From Uranotaenia lowii (taxonomy: Eukaryota; Arthropoda; Insecta; Diptera; Culicidae), in contig NC_073692.1 in NCBI RefSeq assembly GCF_029784155.1, forward strand, positions 158,129,582-158,193,581: 64,000 nt of DNA, given 5' to 3'. Below the pieces are notes generated by a model. That model was not told the origin of the DNA, did no database searches, and saw only the letters and a list, made by a program, of their open reading frames with translations. This document shows, one piece after another, positions 12,001 through 22,367 of the stretch (its first letter is position 1; the number at the start of each line of letters is the position of its first letter). Made by a program: the position numbers and the translations under genes.

Positions 12001-15000
12001 ACATTAGAGTGCCCCAAATGACCCGACTTTTGAAAAAGTTATGCGCTGCAGGCTAAAATTGATCCTAGGCCTAGTACAAGATCTCATGCCAAATTTGGGC
12101 CAGATCGGATCACGGGAAGGGGTCGCTCAACGAGCCTCAAGTTTGTATGGGATTTTGTGACATTTTGTTCGGGAGAAACATGAAAAACAAGTTTTTCATC
12201 AATAACTTTGGTTCCCGTCGGCCGATTTCTTTCAAAAACGGGTTTTCTTAAAGCCTAAATTATGAAAAACATTTCATCCGAAGACTGCATATCGATAAGA
12301 GTTAAGACAAAAAAGTTATTCGACTTCCAAAATGGGCTAACTTTTTTTACGGTGGTATTCATCACTGCTAATGAGGCGTCAATAAATTCGACCGCCCCGA
12401 CTCATTTACAGTGATGAATACCATCCTTAAAAAAGTTAGCCCATTTTGGAAGCCTAATAACTTTTTTGTCTTAACTCTTATCGATATGCAGTCTTCGGAT
12501 GAAATGTTTTTCATAATTTAGGCTTTGAGAAAACCCGTTTTTGAAAGTAATCGGCCGACGGGAACCAAAGTTATTGCTGAAAAACTTGTTTTTCATGTTT
12601 CTCCCGAACAAAATGTCTCAAAATCCCATACAAACTTCAGGCTTGTTGAGCGACGCCTTCCCGTGATCCGATCTGGCCCAAATTTGGCATGGGATCTAGT
12701 ACTAGGCCTAGGATCAATTTTAGCCTGCAGCGTATAACATTTCACAGGTTTTGAATTTCCCATACAAATTTGGGGCAGTCTAATGGACATGGATAAAAAA
12801 TTCAAAATCTCCTAAAGTCTACCTACGTAAAAATTTTAAATAAATAATTTTGGCAGTTTATTACACCCGAAATTGGCATCGTTATGCTCTCAAAACTCGT
12901 TTTGAAACGTGTTGGCTTAACGAAGCATCAATAAGGTTTGATTGAAACATACACTTAGGTGGGATAGCCGAGGTATGTAAAATGAGACCCAAATTTTGAC
13001 ATTGTACCACCATCATTCGGACAAAATGACATCAAATTTTGAATTGAATTGAATTTGATTTTTGATTAATTGTTCTGTGGCAAAAAAAAAACGTATTTCA
13101 GGGCCTGCGTTTTCAAACGTTGCATCGGATTTTATTTCCCTTGAATTGCCATCGGAATGCGTCTTTCCCGACTTCCGAGTAGTGGACAACATCTTCCCAA
13201 AAATGTTAATCAATTAACGTCGATTGAGACAAACTGAGCTTTTTTCTGTCTATACAACTAAACAGGAAATTCTTGAGGCACGTGCAGAATTTGAAACGTC
13301 GATCCTCTTGGAGGCTCCTCCTGGAGGTCATTTTGAAAATTCACGAGTGTGAATCGAATAGAAAACATCGTTTTTTCTACACACCTGAGCCGATAAAAAA
13401 AGGGTTTCTAATATTTTCAAACAATCAATGAAGGGATTTATTTTCAGATGAAGTTCATTATTTTTTGGTCGTTCCATCCTTCACAAAAGTCCGGTCACAC
13501 AGGAAAACCTTAATATCTCAAAGAATAAGAAGAAAATCTGAATCTGGCTTTCATAGCTTTATTCAGTAACTCATAAAGATACTTCACAGACGATACCTCG
13601 GAACTACACCACCTTTATCTGATCGAACCAGCTTCAGACGTCTCGGAAAGTCGTCGCAAGCGGCGCGCACCTGCTCCATCGGCATCTCGTCCCAGATTTT
13701 CGTGATAACTCGCTTGAATTGTTCCAAATTTGCTATTTTATAGTCGTTCAGCTTCGACATCATGTATCCCCACACGAAACATTCCAGTGGATTCAGATCC
13801 GGAGACGACGGAACCCATTAGTTCTTCGAAATTAAATCGGTCAAGTTTTTCTCACACCACGCCTGAACAACCTTTGCGGTGTGGGATGCTGCGCCATATC
13901 TGTCAGGAAGCAAGACTGAGGTCTTTTTTTGGAACCGGGAAACGTTCAGCTTGTCCGCAGGAGCTTGCTGGAGGCTCACACTCCAAACTCGATCATTTTG
14001 GCGATTGACTGTTTGCTCCAAAACGAAAAGCTTCTCGTCCGAAAAAAAGAGCTCGTCATCTGCGCGCCAAACCGAGCAGCGATAACAGCTGCCTTTAACT
14101 CTGCCTTGGCTCACAACTCAATGTAAACAAACTGCACAGAAACGAAACTCTGCCACTTTGGGCAGCAAGGTTAGCCCTTTCATTTGCCATATAGAAGGCA
14201 CCAGAGAGATGCAACGTGTAGGCTACAGGCGACCCCAAAAAAGTGTGACCGGACTTTTTTGTCACCCTGTAGAATCCGAAGTTTGGGTAGTTCAAGTATA
14301 ATTTCCGCCAAGGAGATATGATCGACAGAAGGATACTAGAAAAAACGAAAGATTGAACGAAGATTCCGAAGATTCTCATTCTCCTCACTGGGCAAGATTG
14401 GCTTTCTGGGTATACAACAGACTCCTGTAACATGGCCTTGCCTTGATAATCTTAAATTGTGGGTTATGACAATTTCATTTTTTTAATAAAAAATCAAATA
14501 CAAGAGCTGATGTCAAGTCGATAACGTTAAAGTCATCTGTTAATATTTTTAAACTCTTTCAGGTTTTCGCATCTTATCTCCAGTTCTGCGGCATCGGCCT
14601 CCGAAACGCGCAGCTCTACGAAAAGTCCCAACTGGAGGTGAAACGTAACCAGGTAATGCTCGATCTGGCTCGGATGATCTTTGAGGAACAGAGCACGATC
14701 GAGCACATGGTGTTCCGGATACTGACCCACATGCAGAGCCTGATTCAATGCCAAAGAGTTCAAGTAGGTCGATCCAGCATCCTCACAATTTTCCTAAATC
14801 ATAAACAATCTTTTTTCAAGATCCTACTGGTGCACGAAGCTTCCAAGGGAAGCTTTTCGCGCGTGTTCGATTTCGAAGCCAATGATCTCAGCGGAAACGA
14901 AGAGGAAGACTCCAGGGCTAGCCCGTTCGAGTCGCGGTTTCCCATCAACATCGGAATCACCGGCTATGTGGCCACCACTGGAGAGGTATTCTAAATTTTG

Positions 15001-18000
15001 AGAATTTTTTCTCGTAAACATTTAAAATTTATAATTTAACTCTTCAGACTGTAAATATTTGCAACGCGTACGAGGACGATCGATTCGATCCAAGTGTAGA
15101 CGAGGGTCAGAGCTTCCGCCACAAAACCATCCTCTGCATGGCGATCAAGAACTCGCTGAGCCAAATTATAGGTGTAATTCAACTGATCAATAAGTTCGAC
15201 GAGCTTGTGAGTTTCATCATATTTTTTATTTGTTACTTTTAAACAGTTAAAATTGATTTTAATGTTGATGTTTTTTCTTTTCATTTCCCAGATTTTTACC
15301 AAAAACGATGAAAACTTCGTGGAAGCTTTCGCCATTTTCTGCGGCATGGGCATCCACAACACGCACATGTACGAAAAAGCCATCGTCGCCATGGCCAAAC
15401 AGAGTGTAACCCTGGAGGTTCTCAGCTACCATGCCTCGGCCACGATGGATGATGCCGTCCGGTTACGGGTGAGCTATAACAACCGATATTGTAGATACCA
15501 TACTAGATACCATTCCTTGCTTGGAGTTTTTAATTTTGCACATTGCTTGGTCGGGGGTAGACAGAAAAAAATGCACGCCCCATGGCGTTGTACAGTTTTC
15601 TGTTATCAAACAGGGAAACGAAACGAAATATTTTCTAGGAACGGTGGAAAGTTGATGGTGTGATAATAATGCCGTGCCCGTTAGGTTGCCCGGAAAAATT
15701 GGCAGCTCGAAATGTTTAAGTATGGTGATATTTAACTATCAATATTACTGCAATCTGTTTAAAAATTCGTGGGTTTTAAGTAAATAATTTGAAGATCAAG
15801 GGCCAGTGGCAAGAATTCCACTGATAATCTAAATTTGTTGTGGTTTTCATTTGCGAAATAAACATTCATCTAAATCTTCTGAATAATGTAATCTATATTT
15901 TTTTGAAAATTGTAGTGACAAAAGAAGGATTTGAAATTTGTTCTGGCCTTTTTTTCCAAGCTATGATAATTTCATAAGATTATGATGATAATTTACGAGA
16001 AAGGTTGAATTGATTACATATATTGTCCTTTCTTCTTCCAGCAACTCAAAGTTCCTTCGTCAGCGTTTTTCCAGCTGCACGATTTCCAATTCGATGATCT
16101 GCACATGCAGGACGACGACACGTTGAAGGCCTGCATTCGAATGTTCCTGGATCTGGACTTGGTGGAGCGGTTTCACATCGACTACGAGGTCCTGTGCCGG
16201 TGGTTGCTTTCGGTCAAGAAGAACTACCGCAACGTGACGTATCACAACTGGCGGCACGCCTTCAACGTTACCCAGATGATGTTCGCCATCCTCACCTCGA
16301 CCCAGTGGTGGAAGGTGTTCGGCGAAATCGAGTGCCTGGCACTGATCATTGCCTGTCTGTGTCACGATTTGGATCACCGTGGGACCAATAATTCGTTCCA
16401 GATCAAGTCAGTGGTTTACTTGTGTAGAAATTGTAGAAATTAACTGGAATTCTCTATTTTTTTACAGAGCCTCATCCCCCCTAGCTCAGTTGTACTCCAC
16501 TTCGACGATGGAACATCACCACTTTGATCAGTGCCTGATGATCATCAACAGTCCTGGAAACCAAATCCTGTCCAATATGTCCTCCGAGGATTACAGTCGT
16601 GTGATAAAAGTATTAGAAGATGCTATCCTGTCGACCGATCTGGCAGTTTATTTAAGGTAATTTACTCTTTGAGGAAAACATTCTTCCCAAATTCGAAAAA
16701 TCTTTTCTTGTTGAAGGAAACGGACGCCGTTCCTGAATCTGGTTAAACCGAACACGCGATCCTCGCTGTGGTCCACCGATGAACCGCGGTCGTTGCTGCG
16801 GGCCATGAGTATGACCGTGTGCGATTTGGCCGCCATCACCAAACCATGGGAAATCGAGAAGCGGGTGGCCGAACTGGTCAGTTCCGAGTTCTTCGAACAG
16901 GGAGATATGGAGCGGCAGGCGCTAAACATTACGCCAATAGTGAGATTGTTTTTTGTTGTTTTTAAGAGTGTTTGAATATATATATATATATTTATACCTA
17001 TCATATTTAAGGACATCATGAATCGGGAGAAAGAAGATCAGCTGCCAATGATGCAAGTTGGGTTCATCGATTCGATCTGCATGCCGATCTACGAAGTGAG
17101 TATCTCATGAGTAATACTAAATTTTAATACGTAGTAGTACATCTAACACTCTAACATTTCATGTTGTGGTCATGAACCACCATTGGGTTGTAGGGTTTTT
17201 TATTAGTTAGTAACCACAGGTGGTAAATCTCGGTTAACGGATTGAATTCCAAGGCACGGAGAGCCACCGCGTCCTCCCAGTTGTAACTTTGGGTCTATGA
17301 GTACAATGCGAATACTCTTGATGAACTCTGTGTATACTTCCTACTCCCTAAACTTCCCCTGTGGCCACAGACCTCGTTCCCACCTCGAACTGTTTAACAC
17401 ACTATCCTTCACTAGGGGGAGGGTCTATCAACGCTAGTGCGTTCCAAGGCAAAACTCACAAACGAGACCACTTTAGCAATACTTCTCACCATCACGACTC
17501 AAAATCTTAAATCTCTTCTCACAACTTGAGAACTGACATCTCCTCGCAATGCCTCCAGGTTCCCACATAAACTTCTGCTTTTCGCGACTAGAGGCCTGAT
17601 CTCTACTCTTACAACTCAAGATCCGACCCCTCCTTGCATCGGCTCAGGGTTACCGTACACATACCTCTCCTCTGCACGACTCAAGGCCCGATCTTTCCTC
17701 TAGTGGCTCGAGATCTGACCTCTCCCCATAATTACTCAAGGTAAACACTTATACCCCTCCCTTTGTTGATTAAAGGCCTGACCTCTACTCTTGCGATTCG
17801 AGATCCGACCTCTGATCGTAAAGACTTGGGGTTGATCACACAAACCTCTCCTCATGAAGTCTCGAGGCCTGACCTCTCTTCCAACGACTCTAAGCCCGAC
17901 CTCTTATCCTCAAGATGCGATGTTTGCCACCTTTATGCCCATCGTGTGCCGATCGAGAGCAGCTGATCCTAGACTCGCGCCTGTCACAGCACACGCGCAG

Positions 18001-21000
18001 GACCTAACCCAACTATCTGGATGATTCCCGATGAAGATATCATCCTACACCGACTCGAATGGCTCACCCGGCGTCAAGAGCCACTCTAGTCTAGGGCGAT
18101 TTCCACTGCGAAGAAGGTTCAGCCTTATTTCCTCAGCTTCGATAGTTAGGAACCATACAACTTAGATACTCTCCGTAAGTGGAGACGACGACATCCACTG
18201 CGCAGAAGATGTTGCTTTATCTATGTAGATTCAAACCGTGGGATCGGACGCACTCTACTCGACAGTCATCGATGGGGTCAGTCTACTTCGACCGTTGTCC
18301 GATCTTCTCGTATCCCTTTGGCTGACAACCCTAGGATTTTTGGCTTGCGGTTTTCTCTGCCCGTCGTGTGCTAGATTGAGAGCAGCTTGTTCTGGACTCA
18401 CGCCTGTCTTTGAACGCTATGACTTGGATGTTTCCCGACAGTGACGACATCCTACACCGATTCGAGAGGCTTGCCTGCTATCGAGAACCTCTCTGGGTAT
18501 ACCTCGTGGGTCCGCTACGAGGAAGGTATTATCTTATCCCCGCAGTTTACCCCGTAGGAAACGGCCCTACTCGGATACTCCCTCGGATTCTACACCCGTT
18601 CGCTGCCCACTCATGACCTCCACTACGCAGAAGATGATGTCTTATCTTTGTAGCTTCGATCAAGGGTTCGGACGCACACTACTCAGATGCTCCCCGTCGA
18701 TGGAGTCATCCTACACCGTTCGCGGACTGCCGTTGGTTCCAGTTCCTCTGCAGGGCAATCATGATCCGCGTGAACCCATTGCTGACCGCATGCCAAGTGT
18801 TGGAATCCACACACATCCTCTGTACAACGTTATCAGCTGTCGTGTCGGGCTCACAGGCGGCAAATATGGAAGTACGTACCGCCGCAAACCTCGGATAGAC
18901 AAACACCACATGCTCGGGTGTTTCCTCTACGTCCCCACAATCTGGGCATTATGGCGAAGTCACATGTCCAAACCGGTAGTGGTACTTCATGAAGCATCCA
19001 TAACCAGTCAGGAATTGCGTCAGAAGTCAGAAGTCCACTTCACCGTGCCTTCTTCCGATCCACCTCCCGATGTGCAGGATCAGACGATGGGTCCACCTTC
19101 CTCTCGTTGAGCTGTCCCACAGCTACTGCCAGTCAGACATCGAGTCCTCATTGGCGAGATCTCGTACATTGGACGTGTCTTTGTTGTCGTAGCAATAGAC
19201 ACCCTCCTCAAGCAAAATCGAGATGGGCATGACACCTGCTACTACACAGGCGGCTTCGGACGCCATGGTCCGGTATCCGCTGATAACCCGCAGGTTCATC
19301 AGCCGCTGAAAGTTGCTAAGTCGCTGCAGGTTACAGTTTATTCCCAGGGCCTGCCTCCAGGCCGCTGCTCCGTATCGCAAGATTGATGTGGTCACACTTG
19401 CCAGGATCCTCCTTTTACTACTTCGGATGGCCGAGGAGTTCGGCATCATCCGTGTGAGTGCGGCCGTGGCCATTGACGCTCTCTTGCACACGTAGTCGAC
19501 ATGGCTCGTAAAGCTGAGCCTGTCAACTATCATCACCCCTAGATACTTGATTGCACGTTTGGACACGATATTGCACGGTCCAACAGCAATGGTACCTGTT
19601 TGGGGTGAGATCAGGTTGGTGATTAGCACCATCTCGGTTTTGTGGTGGGCTAAACTCAGGCACTTGGAGTGCATGCAGCTTTCCACTGCCTGCAAAGCTA
19701 CCATGGCCAGTAGCTCAACCTCCGCTGTTGAGGAGCCTCTCGCCAAAAGGACTACATCATCCGCAAATCCTACGAGTTCAGCTACCGATGGGAGGCTCGT
19801 TCGTAGGAGTTCGTCGTGAGTGATGTTCCACAGATCCGGGCCGAGTATTGACCCCTGTGAAACACCCGCCGAAACCTCTTGTGTTCGCAGACCCTCGCCG
19901 GTCATATACTGCAGTTGGCGATTGTGGAAGTAACTTTTCACAAGCCTATACAGATATGCCGGGAACCTCATTTGGATGAGCGACGACGCAATTGCTGTCC
20001 AACTGACTCTGTTGAAGGCGTTCTTTACATCCAGAGTGACCACCGCGCAAAAGCGGAGCCCTCACCTCTTGGTTAGCCAGGCTCTGTCCGCTACCTCGAT
20101 TACCGAGCGGATGACATCTACAGTGCTGCGACCTTGACGGAAACCAAACTGTTTCTCCGAGAGTCCGCCCTCGCTTTCAGTGTATCTCTGAAGTCGGTTC
20201 TGAATCACCTTCTCCAGGACCTTACCCGCTGTATCCAGTAGACAGATCGGCCAATATGCCGATGGGTCTCCTGGAAGCTTACCCGGTTTTGGAAGAAGGA
20301 CGAGTTTCTGCCGTTTCCACGGGTCAAGAAACACCCGTTCCGTCACATATCGTTGCAACGAAATCCGGAACATATCGGGGAACTCCCTGATCGGCGCTGG
20401 TGTCCCAGGCATACGGGACTGTTGGCCAGCGGGTAACATCGTGCTGTGGGAACAGCTCATTGATGATGACTCTCAGTTTATCGGGGCACGTTTCAGGTGG
20501 TGCACCCCCACTTTTAGTTCTGCCCATGACTATCCGATAGGCATCACCCCATCGACAGCCGTTGGCGTCACGGCATAACTGCTTGAAACGTGCCCTCCTA
20601 CTTGAGTTGATGGCCCTGCGGAGGGCCGTTCTTGCGCTTGTGAAGAGTGGCCTACGCTCCGTTCTCTCTTCTTGGGTTCTTGCGTTCTGCATCATGCGCC
20701 TTGCCCTAAGGCAATCGGCACGCAGACCCGCAATTTCCTCTGTCCGCCAGAAGACGGGTGGCCTAGTGTTTTTTACGCTTGGCCATTGCCGCATCGCAAG
20801 CACCCTCGTCAGTTCTTCCGCGGACAGGTTGTCCAGGTTCCTCTCCTAGTGCAACACTTTGACAAAGACGTTCTGGTCGAACTGTGTTGTCTTCCAGAGG
20901 CGTTTCCCTGTCCAAGACACACGTCTACCTGTCCGCGTACTTGAGCCTACCCGATAGCGGATCGCGAAGTGATCGCTATTCGTGTAGGCCTCGCTCACCA

Positions 21001-22367
21001 TCCAATCGCATACCAACCCCGGGCTACCGAAGGTGACATCTATGGTTGACTCGCTCCCGTTCCAACCCTGGTAGGTACTGATGTTCCCTACGTTGGACAG
21101 CTTCACATTCAGCCTTGCCAGGGCTTCTAAAAGAATTTGACCTCTGGGGTTTATGAGGCGGCTACCCCATTCATCGGCCCACGCGTTAAAATCGCCAGCA
21201 ATAACGATGGGGCTTCTCCCCGTTAGCACTTCTACCATCTTGTCAACCATAGTGCCGAACCTTTCCAAGGACTATCTTGGAGGAGCATAGCGGCTACAGA
21301 AGTAGATCCCGTTAACTTTGGCCCCCACCATGCCTTCGTTTTCAGTCGCCACCACTTCTTGTATTCTTCTTTGTCACTTGGCGGGTTCTCACTGTATAGA
21401 ACTTCCTCCAAATCCTGTAGGACCAGGTGACTTAGGCGCATTTTCAAGGGCTTGCAAGTCCCAAGAATATCAATCGCCTACTTTGGTATCTTCGCCATTG
21501 TCCATTTGCCATATTCGAGCCTTGAGACGTGCCCAGAAGGCTCACTACAATCTATACCTAATTATGAATAAAGACACCTGGTGAAGATTTTCCATCACTA
21601 CTTTGTGATTATTGAACTTATTGTTTATCTGTTTGGTAGTCTACCAGACTATCCCGTCGGAGGTTGTTCGGGCCTATAAGGGACGTAAAAAATAGATCTG
21701 ATACAAATTTCCTTTTTTTTTTTTACCCGAATTGACCACAATACTGAAAAATATTATCGTTCAATTTCAGGCATTTGCATCGTTATCCGACAAGTTGAAA
21801 CCTCTACTGGAAGGAGTGCTTACCAACAAGGCTCATTGGATCGAATTGGCCCAAAGCTCAAAGGAAAAGTTCGCCAACAACAACAACGACTCGACGAGTC
21901 ACAACAATAATCACAACAATACGAACAGCTGTTCCACGGCCCAGGCCCATAACAAATCCAGCAAAAATTTGGAGCAGAAGGATTCCTCGGACAGTTCAAC
22001 CGGAAGTCGACGGCGATCCAGCAAACTCGGATCCCCAACCCTAAGTAAAAGTAAATCCAGTAATGCCGTTCTGACCGGTAGCAGTACTGATAAATCCGAT
22101 CATCATCATAGTATAGGTAACGATATGGCGGAGAAGATCGTCGGCCGGCTGGGGGTGGACCTGAGCTGCTCCACGGGAATGGTGCCCTTTTCGACGGATG
22201 TGGTGGTTCCGTCCATTTTGATCTGCGGCAACAAGAAGGAGAATGGTTGGACTGCGAGTAGTGGAAGTGGAGCCCAAAAGTGCCGGCTCATGAGGCTAAC
22301 GTCCCTGGAGGGCAAAAAGACGACGATGGCTGCTGGCGAAGGCGGCAAACCCATTTTGGACCATTGA
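5906..22367 (+). CDS. Pde6: cGMP-specific 3',5'-cyclic phosphodiesterase, partial (ten 3' exons)
   Basis: Hydrolyses cyclic nucleotide, expected cGMP, in the PDE5/6/11 group. Coding exons are 5906-6061, 14563-14763, 14821-14985, 15048-15206, 15292-15468, 16042-16406, 16468-16656, 16717-16939, 17012-17095 and 21771-22367, all GT-AG; the reading frame stays open for 771 codons. Order: end of GAF-A, GAF-B, catalytic HD domain, Ser/Asn-rich tail. Both GAF domains keep the NK-x5-F-x3-DE signature. The catalytic domain keeps the metal-ligand motifs [20 protein letters not shown] and [12 protein letters not shown], and the invariant glutamine in MQVGFID. The catalytic part resembles my recollection of fly Pde6 more than PDE11; that choice is inference. 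The start codon, N-terminus and first part of GAF-A are missing from the window. Fly Pde6 is reported to end in a prenylated CAAX box; here a CRLM lies 24 residues before the stop. Confidence 0.88.
6062..7485. other. Intron sequence without recognisable features
   Basis: Start of the 8.5-kb Pde6 intron. A 133-codon open stretch at 6260-6661 resembles no family known to me and lacks splice or promoter support. Confidence 0.5.
7486..7846. mobile_element. Short TIR element (CAGGGTGrCCACT ends)
   Basis: Left end CAGGGTGACCACT and right end AGTGGCCACCCTG are near-perfect inverted repeats 361 bp apart. Both ends carry CGGGAAA-type subterminal sequence. No coding capacity and no clear target duplication, so the superfamily is unassigned. 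Confidence 0.65.
8769..9079 (+). mobile_element. Non-autonomous Helitron-like element
   Basis: Begins A|TCTTATATATAAAAATGAAG and ends CGGGTCAGCTAGT|T. These are the typical 5' TC and 3' CTAGT ends of insect Helitron families, inserted between A and T. It is 311 bp long, with no terminal inverted repeats and no Rep/helicase coding. Confidence 0.7.
9080..10967. other. AT-rich intron sequence without recognisable features
   Basis: Only short open frames, many homopolymer runs, and no splice-bounded coding segment that fits the phosphodiesterase. Confidence 0.5.
10968..11891. mobile_element. TIR element with GGGGAAAGT ends, TA target
   Basis: Left end GGGGAAAGTCTGGTATAAC and right end GTCTTACCCAACTTTCCCC are imperfect inverted repeats of about 25 bp, flanked by TA at 10966-10967 and 11892-11893. 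An internal motif (GGTCGGGTAA..ACGGACAC) is repeated in tandem at about 11324-11366 and resembles the tips. The long open frames inside are not protein-like. Confidence 0.72.
12007..12780. mobile_element. Palindromic element with TA target site, family P3
   Basis: Tips GAGTGCCCCAAA and TTTGGGGCAGTC lie beside TA at 12005-12006 and 12781-12782. The arms pair over most of the 774 bp (for example CTAGGCCTAG..GGATCA near 12066 and 12705), with the loop near 12350-12420. The tips resemble family P2. A half copy is at 58190-58557. Confidence 0.8.
13477..14269 (-). mobile_element. Tc1/mariner-type element, truncated
   Basis: Inverted sequence AAAAGTCCGGTCACAC at 13485-13500 pairs with GTGTGACCGGACTTTT at 14243-14258. 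The right tip ends CACCCTG before TA; the left tip has decayed. The inside reads as transposase on the minus strand but lacks the N-terminal DNA-binding region. Confidence 0.7.
13584..14114 (-). pseudogene. IS630/Tc1/mariner-type transposase fragment
   Basis: Two frames: 14114-13818 contains FFSDEKLF (first catalytic aspartate region) and [14 protein letters not shown]; 13775-13584 covers the end. A segment reading SPDLNPLE near 13800 is the last catalytic motif. A broken frame near 13817 and a Tyr where the second aspartate is expected (before GAASHTAK) mark it as dead. Confidence 0.65.
14563..14763 (+). CDS. Pde6: Pde6 exon: GAF-A/GAF-B connecting helix and start of GAF-B
   Basis: 67 codons, phase 0. 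It starts [20 protein letters not shown], the long helix joining the two GAF domains in PDE5-like enzymes, and runs into GAF-B at [19 protein letters not shown]. The acceptor is CTCTTTCAG and the donor GTAGGT; it is separated from the next exon by a 57-nt intron. Confidence 0.88.
14764..14820 (+). other. Pde6: 57-nt intron of Pde6, open in the coding frame
   Basis: GTAGGT donor and TTTTTTCAAG acceptor flank exactly 19 codons without a stop. Removal gives an uninterrupted GAF-B core (RVQ joined to ILLVHE), as family members have; retention would insert 19 residues. It is near the lower size limit for insect introns. Confidence 0.75.
14821..14985 (+). CDS. Pde6: Pde6 exon: GAF-B middle
   Basis: 55 codons, phase 0, beginning [18 protein letters not shown] and ending [14 protein letters not shown]. 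The ITGYVATTG segment is the conserved GAF-domain loop. The donor is GTATTC; an in-frame TAA follows three bases later, which supports the exon end. Confidence 0.88.
15048..15206 (+). CDS. Pde6: Pde6 exon: GAF-B, NKFDE start
   Basis: 53 codons, phase 0. It reads [20 protein letters not shown] at the start and ends [12 protein letters not shown]. The NKFDE signature continues across the next splice junction (IFTKNDE). The acceptor is TCTTCAG and the donor GTGAGT. Confidence 0.88.
15292..15468 (+). CDS. Pde6: Pde6 exon: end of GAF-B and linker
   Basis: 59 codons, phase 0: begins [20 protein letters not shown] and continues through the helix [20 protein letters not shown] to VRLR. This matches the region between GAF-B and the catalytic domain in PDE5/11. 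The donor is GTGAGC. Confidence 0.88.
15469..16041. other. Pde6 intron without recognisable features
   Basis: 573 bp between GTGAGC and TTCTTCCAG. No repeat pairing or coding signal was noticed. Confidence 0.6.
16042..16406 (+). CDS. Pde6: Pde6 exon: N-terminal half of catalytic domain
   Basis: 121 codons plus two bases. It carries the first metal-binding histidine motif YHNWRHAFN and the HD motif [11 protein letters not shown]. The exon ends on AA and the next begins with A, giving an AAA lysine codon at the junction. Confidence 0.92.
16468..16656 (+). CDS. Pde6: Pde6 exon: catalytic domain, MEHHHFDQ segment
   Basis: Contains [19 protein letters not shown] and NSPGNQIL, close to animal PDE5/6. 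The acceptor is TTTTTACAG after a 61-nt intron. The donor splits an arginine codon (AG|G). Confidence 0.92.
16717..16939 (+). CDS. Pde6: Pde6 exon: catalytic domain, second metal-site aspartate
   Basis: One base plus 74 codons. It contains [20 protein letters not shown], with the metal-coordinating aspartate, and [10 protein letters not shown] of the conserved M-loop region. It ends NITPI in phase 0. The 60-nt intron before it uses TTGAAG as acceptor. Confidence 0.92.
17012..17095 (+). CDS. Pde6: Pde6 exon: catalytic pocket glutamine
   Basis: 28 codons, starting [20 protein letters not shown]. The Q of MMQVGFID is the invariant purine-binding glutamine of cyclic phosphodiesterases. The donor GTGAGT begins a 4.7-kb intron containing the R1-like LINE. 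Confidence 0.92.
17400..18700. repeat. Degenerate tandem repeat in LINE 3' region
   Basis: Loosely periodic units, about 55-65 bp, each contain a variant of GACTC..AGGCCTGACCTCTC, clearest at 17500-17920. Longer units such as the segment GACGACATCC..AC recur at 18050, 18190, 18440 and 18610. It is GC-richer than the surrounding intron, fitting an inserted element. Confidence 0.55.
18706..19122 (-). pseudogene. LINE C-terminal zinc-knuckle region, broken
   Basis: Continues the reverse transcriptase frame with three in-frame stops. It contains [16 protein letters not shown], the C-x2-C..H pattern found at the C-terminus of R1-type ORF2 proteins. Confidence 0.7.
19123..20460 (-). pseudogene. 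LINE reverse transcriptase remnant
   Basis: Read from 20460 down: [29 protein letters not shown], then after an in-frame TGA (20062-20064) [26 protein letters not shown] and the catalytic GFADDVVLL box with FADD at 19756-19767. The upstream linker is in another frame after a shift near 20400. Translation stops near 19125. Confidence 0.82.
20846..21450 (-). pseudogene. LINE endonuclease-domain remnant
   Basis: The segment 21268-20846 reads [17 protein letters not shown] and later [17 protein letters not shown] and NSDHFAI. These are the GDFNAW and SDH motifs of APE-type endonucleases in R1/jockey-like LINEs. The N-terminal half is in another frame and eroded. Confidence 0.75.
21771..22367 (+). 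CDS. Pde6: Pde6 last exon: end of catalytic domain and C-terminal tail
   Basis: 198 codons and TGA. The first 35 residues ([20 protein letters not shown] and on) close the catalytic domain. The rest is low complexity: an Asn/His run near residue 40, an arginine/serine segment ([19 protein letters not shown]), then a tail of weak similarity. A CAAX-like CRLM at 22281-22292 is followed by 24 more residues, ending KPILDH. Loss of an ancestral stop after CRLM is possible but cannot be proven from one sequence. Confidence 0.88.
   Translation, partial: AFASLSDKLKPLLEGVLTNKAHWIELAQSSKEKFANNNNDSTSHNNNHNNTNSCSTAQAHNKSSKNLEQKDSSDSSTGSRRRSSKLGSPTLSKSKSSNAVLTGSSTDKSDHHHSIGNDMAEKIVGRLGVDLSCSTGMVPFSTDVVVPSILICGNKKENGWTASSGSGAQKCRLMRLTSLEGKKTTMAAGEGGKPILDH

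Larger units (their letters stand above)
17200..21600 (-). mobile_element. R1-like non-LTR retrotransposon, degraded, antisense in Pde6 intron
   Basis: On the minus strand the order is endonuclease (from about 21450), linker, reverse transcriptase, C-terminal zinc-knuckle region and a long 3' region ending near an A-rich AATAAAAAA at about 17200. In-frame stops and frameshifts are frequent and the 5' part (ORF1) is missing. Assignment to the R1 clade rests on the reverse transcriptase and C-terminal style; the exact limits are uncertain. Confidence 0.75.

Noticed and set aside
5906..22367. Naming the phosphodiesterase Pde11
   Set aside because: The catalytic segment [16 protein letters not shown] and the exon content resemble PDE5/Pde6 more than PDE11; the group assignment is firm, the symbol less so.
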